Source: Bacteroidaceae bacterium (GTDB lineage Bacteria > Bacteroidota > Bacteroidia > Bacteroidales > Bacteroidaceae). Taken from it: a stretch of 40,826 nucleotides of DNA. The number at the start of each line of letters is the position of its first letter. The first letter of the stretch is position 1. Under the pieces are notes generated by a model that was given only the letters and a program-made list of their open reading frames with translations, was not told where the DNA came from and ran no database searches. The DNA lies in the NCBI GenBank assembly GCA_017557005.1, contig JAFZFZ010000089.1, positions 1-40,826 of the forward strand. The letters run 5' to 3'. Positions 36,189 through 40,826 of the stretch are shown piece by piece. Made by a program: the position numbers and the translations under genes.

Positions 36189-36189
36189 G
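36182..36189 (+). promoter_or_regulatory. Bacteroidota -7 promoter element for rhuM-vsr
   Basis: TACCTTTG followed by TA, 16 bp upstream of the ATG at 36206; it overlaps the end of REP-like copy 3. Confidence 0.65.
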
Positions 36190-36205
36190 TAGAAAACAAG
36201 CACAG

Positions 36206-37192
36206 ATGAAAGAAGGCAACAATATCATACTCTATCAGGACGACAATGAGATCACTCGTGTGTCGGTGCGCTTTGCCGATGAAGATGTGTGGCTCACACA
36301 GAATCAGTTGGCGGAGATATATGATACGACACAAGAGAATATTTCGATGCATATAAGTAATATATATGCAGACAAAGAATTGGAAGAAGAACGAACTTAT
36401 AAGAAATTCTTATTAGTTCGCCAAGAGGGCAATCGTCAGGTGCAACGAAACATTGTACATTATAACCTCGACATGATTATTGCTCTCGGTTATCGTGTAC
36501 AGTCGCAAGTGGCTACTCGCTTCCGCAGATGGGCTACGCAGCGTTTGCATGAGTATATACAAAAGGGCTTTGCTATGGATGATGAGCGATTGAAGCAAGG
36601 GGGTAACCGCTACTTCCGTGAGTTGCTGCAACGCATCAGAGACATCCGTAGTAGTGAACGCAACTTCTACCAACAGGTAACGGATATCTATGCTACGGCC
36701 ACAGACTATGACCCGCGTAGCGAAATGACAAAGATGTTCTTTGCCACGGTACAAAACAAACTGCACTATGCCGTACACGAGAATACAGCGGCAGAGGTGA
36801 TATACCACCGCGTGGATAATGAAAAGCCTTTTGTGGGGATGACAAACTTCAAAGGCAATTATGTCACGAAGGATGATGTCAAGATTGCTAAAAACTACCT
36901 GACAGAACTGGAGCTGCAACGACTCAATCTGTTGGTGTCAGGATTCTTGGACTTCGCCGAATTCCAAGCATTGGAGATGACTCCGATGACCATGAACGAT
37001 TGGGTGGAGGCGTTGGACAACCAGATTATTGCCCACAAACGGAATGTGCTGATAGGTAAGGGTAGCGTGTCGCACAAGGAGGCGATAGAGAAGGCCGAAA
37101 AGGAGTTTGAGATATACCGCAAGCGTGAGATGGATATGCTGGAAAGTGATTTTGACCGCGAGATAAAGAAACTCAAGGATCAGGGAAACTAA
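36206..37192 (+). CDS. RhuM-family protein
   Basis: 328 aa. Matches the virulence RhuM family (named from a Salmonella pathogenicity-island gene; function unresolved). The N-terminal part has the typical VWLTQNQLAEIYDTTQENISMHISNIYAD segment, a helix-turn-helix-like region, and NRQVQRNIVHYNLDMIIALGYRVQSQVATRFRRWATQRL. The C-terminal half is helical with a long charged coiled-coil (KEAIEKAEKEFEIYRKREMDML). These genes commonly occur in defence and mobile regions of Bacteroidota. The vsr gene follows 29 bp later, probably co-transcribed. Confidence 0.85.
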   Translation: MKEGNNIILYQDDNEITRVSVRFADEDVWLTQNQLAEIYDTTQENISMHISNIYADKELEEERTYKKFLLVRQEGNRQVQRNIVHYNLDMIIALGYRVQSQVATRFRRWATQRLHEYIQKGFAMDDERLKQGGNRYFRELLQRIRDIRSSERNFYQQVTDIYATATDYDPRSEMTKMFFATVQNKLHYAVHENTAAEVIYHRVDNEKPFVGMTNFKGNYVTKDDVKIAKNYLTELELQRLNLLVSGFLDFAEFQALEMTPMTMNDWVEALDNQIIAHKRNVLIGKGSVSHKEAIEKAEKEFEIYRKREMDMLESDFDREIKKLKDQGN

Positions 37193-37194
37193 CT

Positions 37195-37211
37195 GGTTAG
37201 TACCACTAACC
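37195..37211. repeat. Mini-hairpin between rhuM and vsr
   Basis: GGTTAGT-ACC-ACTAACC, a perfect 7-bp stem with a 3-nt loop, starting three bases after the RhuM stop and ending 10 bases before the vsr ATG. It has no T-run and could affect vsr translation or RNA stability. Confidence 0.6.
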
Positions 37212-37221
37212 GCTTCAAATT

Positions 37222-37797
37222 ATGCCCGATAAACTGACCTGTGAGCAACGACACCGATGTATGGCAAGCATACGCGGTAAGGACACCAAGCCTGAGATGA
37301 TAGTGCGTCGGTGGCTGCATGGTCGTGGCTTTCGCTATAGGGTGAATGTGAAGGGTCTGCCAGGCACGCCCGATATCGTACTGCGCAAGTACCGCACGGC
37401 GATATTCATACACGGATGCTTCTGGCATGGGCATGAGGGATGCCGCTACTTCGTGTTACCCAAGAGTAATACGGGGTTCTGGACGGCAAAGATTGAGCGA
37501 AACCGAGAACGTGACCTTGAGCGACGCGCCCAACTGAAGCGGATGGGGTGGCATACCATAGTCATTTGGGAATGCCAACTGAAACCAAAGGTAAAGGAGC
37601 GGACTCTTGCCGAACTGGAACATTTGCTACACAAAACATATATTGACAACCTACGCCCTCGCAAGGCTGCGGTGTATTCTTTCGACACCGAGCCTACGCT
37701 TCGCGCAGCAGAGGAGCAAGTGGAGTATGAACGAGCAGCCTATGGCTGCAACGATAACGATAACGATGACGAATTCACAATTCACAATCCTATCTAA
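37222..37797 (+). CDS. vsr: Very short patch repair endonuclease
   Basis: 191 aa. Vsr nicks T:G mismatches left by deamination of 5-methylcytosine. Key residues align even by number with E. coli Vsr: Glu25 (TKPE), Asp51 (GTPD), His64 and His69 (FIHGCFWHGH), with Cys66, His71, Cys74 and Cys118 as likely zinc ligands. Two C5 methyltransferases lie 3-7 kb upstream, fitting a protective role. The C-terminal tail after about residue 172 (YGCNDNDNDDEF) is encoded by an intergenic repeat (ACGATAACGATAACGATGACG) that also occurs near 35490 and, inverted, near 26415, so the natural stop has probably been lost. Confidence 0.9.
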   Translation: MPDKLTCEQRHRCMASIRGKDTKPEMIVRRWLHGRGFRYRVNVKGLPGTPDIVLRKYRTAIFIHGCFWHGHEGCRYFVLPKSNTGFWTAKIERNRERDLERRAQLKRMGWHTIVIWECQLKPKVKERTLAELEHLLHKTYIDNLRPRKAAVYSFDTEPTLRAAEEQVEYERAAYGCNDNDNDDEFTIHNPI

Positions 37798-37982
37798 TTT
37801 ACGATTTAACAATTCACAATTCACAATTCACAATTAGCCCATTAAACTCTAAAGGTTCGTGCCAGCGAGCGCATGTAAGCTTGCTTACAATGCTCAGCGA
37901 GCGCAGCCGAAGCTCAACAACGAAGTTGTTAACACTAAACTCTAAACCCTAAACACTAAACAACAAATAAAAACACAATACC
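37798..37982. repeat. Intergenic: TTCACAA repeats and REP-like element copy 4
   Basis: Three or more ACAATTC-type heptamers (37806-37836), then REP-like copy 4 from 37852: AAGGTTCGTGCCAGCGAGCG, central hairpin GTAAGC-TT-GCTTAC (37875-37888), AGCGAGCG, and AACAAC-GAA-GTTGTT. It differs from copy 1 (15411) at few positions, one of them in the 2-nt loop (TT for TA). It ends about 45 bp before the GH31 start. No TAnnTTTG promoter is seen for the GH31 gene. Confidence 0.8.
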
Positions 37983-40379
37983 ATGAAAAGAATTAGTTTT
38001 GCTCTGATGAGCTTGATGGTGTCGCTCTGCGTGGCGGCCAATGAGGTGATACCTCGTGTTTCGTTTGTGTCTCCCTCGATAGTGCGTGTGCAGTGGGCCC
38101 CGGCAGGGGAGCTCACGGGCAATGGTACCACGGTGTGTATATATGAGCCGCAACAGGTGAAGGTGGCGGAGCGTACGCGTGGGGGCATCACCACGTATAG
38201 CACGAGTGAGCTCGTCGTGGAACTGGATCGTGCGACGGGGGCGCTCACCTTCGTGGACCGACGCACTGGACGCACGCTGCTGAGCGAGGCGGCATTGCCC
38301 CGTGAGCACGAGGTGGTGGTGAACGAGGTGGTGACCTACGATGAGTCGACAGCTCGCATGGTGGAGACGGCCAATGGTAAGGTGACGGTGAAGGATGTGC
38401 TGAGACGCGACACGACGGCACGCGAGAACCGCTACATATGCTACTTTGACCTGGCTCCGGCAGAGGCTATCTACGGACTGGGCGCGCACATGGGTGATGA
38501 GATGAACCTGCGCGGAAAGACGATATATCTGTGTCAGCATAACCTGAAGACGATGGTGCCGATGCTGCAATCGACGGCGGGCTACGGTCTGCTCTTCGAT
38601 GCGGGCTGCGCCATGGTGTATGCCGACACGATGCGTGCGGATGGCACGAGCCGTATGACACTGCAGATGGAGGCGGCACATGAGGTGGACTACTACTTCA
38701 TGAAGGGTGGCTCAATGGACGAGGTGGTGGCACAGTACCGTCTGCTGACGGGCGATGCGCCCATGCTGCCCCGATACATGACGGGATACGTGCAGAGCCG
38801 CGAGCGCTATGTGAGTCAGCACGATATACTGAGCAACTTGAACGAGTTTCGCCAACGACAGATCCCCATCGACGTGATCGTGCAGGACTGGAGCTACTGG
38901 CCCGAGGGATGGGGATATGCGAAGATGGACCGTCGCTACTATCCGGACCCGAAGGGGCTGGCCGACTCGGTGCACGCGCTGAATGCGCACCTGATGATAT
39001 CGGTGTGGCCCAACCCAATGAACTGTCCGCAGGAGCGTGAGTTCCGCGAGGCGGGACTGATGCTGGAGCACTCGAACTACGATGTCTTCAGCGCTGAGGC
39101 TCGCGACATGTATTGGCGACAGATCAATGATGAGTTTTTCAGTCAGGGCTTCGACGCCTGGTGGTGCGACTGCAGTGAGCCTGTGGATGCCGACTGGGGA
39201 TGGAAGCCTGATGGATATGGATGGGATAGCCACCGCGAACGCTGGGAGGGCAACACGAAGATGCTCACCGAGGTGTGTGGCGCTGAGCGCAGTCAGCTGT
39301 ACTCGCTGTTTCACTCGCGTGGTATCTATGAGCATCAGCGTGCTACGACCAACGAGAAGCGTGTGGTGAACCTGACACGCTCGGGCTATGCTGGTCAGCA
39401 GCGCTATGGCACCATCAACTGGAATGGCGACACGTATGCATCGTGGACCTCATTCAAGCGTCAGATACCGGCTGGACTCAACTATATGGCGACAGGTAAC
39501 CCGTACTGGACAGTGGATGTGGGTTGCTTCTTTACCCGCAGCGACGGACGATGGTTCTACAAGGGTGAGTACCCTCAGGGCAATGCAGACCCTGCCTATC
39601 GCGAACTGTATACTCGTATGTTGCAGTGGGCTACCTTCTTGCCTGTGCTGCGTAGCCATGGCACGGACACGAAGCGTGAGCCGTGGCACTTCGGTGAGCC
39701 GGGCACGCCGTACTACGATACTATCATCGACATGATTCACCTGCGCTATAGACTGACTCCGTATACTTACTCGCTGGCGGCGATGCAGACCTTTGGCGAC
39801 TATACCATGGCGCGCATGCTGGCATTTGACTTTGCTACCGACGCGGAGGCGCTGGACATCAAGGATGAATATATGTTTGGACGCGTGCTGGTGTGCCCCG
39901 TGACAGAGGCGGGTGCTACCTCGCGTCGCGTATACTTGCCTATGGCTGCGGATGGTGCTACCACATGGGTGGACTTCTGGACTGGCAAGGTGTACGCAGG
40001 CGGACAGTGGATAGTGGCGGATGCACCGCTGCACCGATTGCCGCTCTTCGTGCGTGGTGGCTCGCTGGTGCCTACTACGGAGGTGGCGCAGCACAGTGCA
40101 GCGCAGACGCACTTGCCGCTCACCATCAACGTGTATCCGGGTGCCGATGCTACCTTTACACTGTACGATGACGAGGGCGACAGCTACCGCTACGAGGAGG
40201 GTGCCTACGCTACCATCGAACTGCGCTGGGACGATGCTCGACGCACGCTCCACATAGGTAAGCGCCAGGGTAGCTACGAGGGTATGCCCACGGAGCGCAC
40301 GCTGATCATCCATACTCCCTGGGGCGACCGCTCTGTGGTGTATGCGGGGAAGGGGGTAAAAGTTGCTGCGCAACGGTGA
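37983..40379 (+). CDS. Secreted glycoside hydrolase family 31 (alpha-glucosidase/alpha-xylosidase type)
   Basis: 798 aa with a signal peptide (cleavage after about residue 19). GH31 barrel motifs: IDVIVQDWSYWPEGWGYAKMD (about 299-319), WWCDCSEP with nucleophile Asp396, the GTINWNGD segment with acid/base Asp483, and PYWTVDVGCFF. A beta-rich N-terminal domain precedes the barrel and a DUF5110-like domain follows (YPGADATFTLYDDEGDSYRYEEG, about 718-740). Substrate (alpha-glucan, isoprimeverose or other) cannot be assigned. The last codons and the TGA stop (AAQR then stop) come from the first unit of mini-hairpin array 3. Confidence 0.88.
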   Translation: MKRISFALMSLMVSLCVAANEVIPRVSFVSPSIVRVQWAPAGELTGNGTTVCIYEPQQVKVAERTRGGITTYSTSELVVELDRATGALTFVDRRTGRTLLSEAALPREHEVVVNEVVTYDESTARMVETANGKVTVKDVLRRDTTARENRYICYFDLAPAEAIYGLGAHMGDEMNLRGKTIYLCQHNLKTMVPMLQSTAGYGLLFDAGCAMVYADTMRADGTSRMTLQMEAAHEVDYYFMKGGSMDEVVAQYRLLTGDAPMLPRYMTGYVQSRERYVSQHDILSNLNEFRQRQIPIDVIVQDWSYWPEGWGYAKMDRRYYPDPKGLADSVHALNAHLMISVWPNPMNCPQEREFREAGLMLEHSNYDVFSAEARDMYWRQINDEFFSQGFDAWWCDCSEPVDADWGWKPDGYGWDSHRERWEGNTKMLTEVCGAERSQLYSLFHSRGIYEHQRATTNEKRVVNLTRSGYAGQQRYGTINWNGDTYASWTSFKRQIPAGLNYMATGNPYWTVDVGCFFTRSDGRWFYKGEYPQGNADPAYRELYTRMLQWATFLPVLRSHGTDTKREPWHFGEPGTPYYDTIIDMIHLRYRLTPYTYSLAAMQTFGDYTMARMLAFDFATDAEALDIKDEYMFGRVLVCPVTEAGATSRRVYLPMAADGATTWVDFWTGKVYAGGQWIVADAPLHRLPLFVRGGSLVPTTEVAQHSAAQTHLPLTINVYPGADATFTLYDDEGDSYRYEEGAYATIELRWDDARRTLHIGKRQGSYEGMPTERTLIIHTPWGDRSVVYAGKGVKVAAQR

Positions 40380-40490
40380 AAGAAGCTGCGCTTCGGTTAA
40401 AGCCACTGCGTGGCGGGGAAAGTCGCGTTGCGACGGTGAAAGCGCTTTGTGCGGTGAAAGCTGCGTTGCAGCGGTTAAAGTTGCTTTGCC
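40365..40490. repeat. Mini-hairpin array 3 (7 units)
   Basis: Units GTTGC-TGC-GCAAC, GAAGC-TGC-GCTTC, GCCAC-TGC-GTGGC, GTCGC-GTT-GCGAC, GCGC-TTT-GTGC (with a G-T pair), GCTGC-GTT-GCAGC and a truncated GTTGC-TTT-GC, joined by GGTGAAA, GGTTAAA or GGGGAAA. Stems GTTGC, GCCAC and GTCGC are not seen in arrays 1 and 2, yet each keeps its complement. The first unit provides the stop codon of the GH31 gene. The rest of the gap to 40686 holds only the rpsP promoter. Confidence 0.85.
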
Positions 40491-40616
40491 AATTATTATC
40501 ACTGCTACATAGCATTTTGACTGTCTTTTGCTTTGTTTTTGTCTGTTTTGTGGCTTTTAACGCGATTGGCATCTGAGAATTATTCAGATAAATTTGTTTA
40601 TTCTCATGATTTGCAC

Positions 40617-40624
40617 TACCTTTG
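40617..40624 (+). promoter_or_regulatory. Bacteroidota -7 promoter element for rpsP
   Basis: TACCTTTG followed by CA, with TTTG at about 40593-40596 as -33 element (spacing about 20). It lies 62 bp upstream of the rpsP ATG. Confidence 0.75.
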
Positions 40625-40686
40625 CACCCGCTAATACGAGATGTTAGCATATTCAAATCATTAACTAATTAAAACTTACAAAAAAA

Positions 40687-40826
40687 ATGGCAACAAAAAT
40701 CAGATTGCAGAGAAGAGGTCACAAGGACTATGCGTTCTACTCTATCGTAATTGCTGATGCAAGAGCTCCACGTGATGGAAAATTTATTGAAAAGATCGGT
40801 ACTTACAACCCCAACACCGATCCTGC
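40687..40826 (+). CDS. rpsP: 30S ribosomal protein S16 (partial, cut by window end)
   Basis: The first 46 codons: [20 protein letters not shown], then [26 protein letters not shown], the universal S16 N-terminus (KIRLxRxGxKxxPFYxIVVAD). S16 binds 16S rRNA early in 30S assembly. Codon use is highly biased. It has a strong promoter with both -33 and -7 elements. Confidence 0.97.
   Translation, partial: MATKIRLQRRGHKDYAFYSIVIADARAPRDGKFIEKIGTYNPNTDP

Overview
The window looks like chromosome of a member of the Bacteroidales (Bacteroidaceae or Prevotellaceae type; species not determined). Many genes are preceded by the Bacteroidota -7 element TAnnTTTG instead of an E. coli -10 box. Several gene families are typical of the group: DUF4827 lipoprotein, DUF3791 proteins, ClpC-type Clp ATPase, paired short chromate transporters, an HU-like domain fused to a winged helix, and GH31/GH43 glycosidases.

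Layout. 1-2100: small uncharacterised genes, including two adjacent DUF3791-type genes. 2165-5627: an ABC-F ATPase with a degenerate second ATPase domain, then two half-size chromate transporters (CHR) set in decamer tandem repeats. 5691-5771: a predicted small RNA. 5998-14049: sua5-ClC channel on the plus strand; clpC, rsmG, a secreted SGNH hydrolase and altronate dehydratase on the minus strand. 14250-16184: KDG kinase and KDPG aldolase, which with the divergent altronate dehydratase complete the lower uronate (pectin sugar) pathway. 16361-24034: a C-GCAxxG-C-C protein, a small winged-helix protein, rpe-comEC, DHH phosphoesterase, DUF4827 lipoprotein, glmM and a YbaK deacylase. 24035-26626: repeat-rich DNA surrounding a GH43-like gene. 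26627-27841: pncB. 27976-28802: an HU/winged-helix protein with a 22-bp-phased operator-like array upstream. 29319-37797: a defence region holding an XRE regulator, two cytosine-C5 methyltransferases flanking a DUF3883 (NOV_C) nuclease-like protein, AbiH, Nudix, a DUF1016 remnant, RhuM and a Vsr endonuclease. 37983-40379: GH31. The window ends inside rpsP.

The methyltransferase-nuclease-methyltransferase-AbiH block (about 30150-35090) is visibly AT-rich and uses different codons from the GC-richer genes on both sides, which suggests horizontal acquisition. Vsr repairs the T:G mismatches that arise when 5-methylcytosine deaminates, so it fits functionally with the two C5 methyltransferases.

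The most unusual content is non-coding. (1) Three arrays of mini-hairpins (24048-24330, 25858-25991, 40365-40490) consist of 4-5 bp stems with 3-nt loops joined by GGTTAAA or GGTGAAA; stem sequences change but pairing is mostly kept. (2) Four dispersed REP-like elements have conserved AGCGAGCG flanks around a central hairpin whose stem sequence differs but stays paired. (3) Four CATCGCGATG-type palindromes lie exactly 22 bp apart upstream of the HU/winged-helix gene. (4) A 16-bp perfect inverted repeat brackets 99 bp of AT-rich DNA. (5) A predicted 67-nt RNA has its own promoter and terminator.
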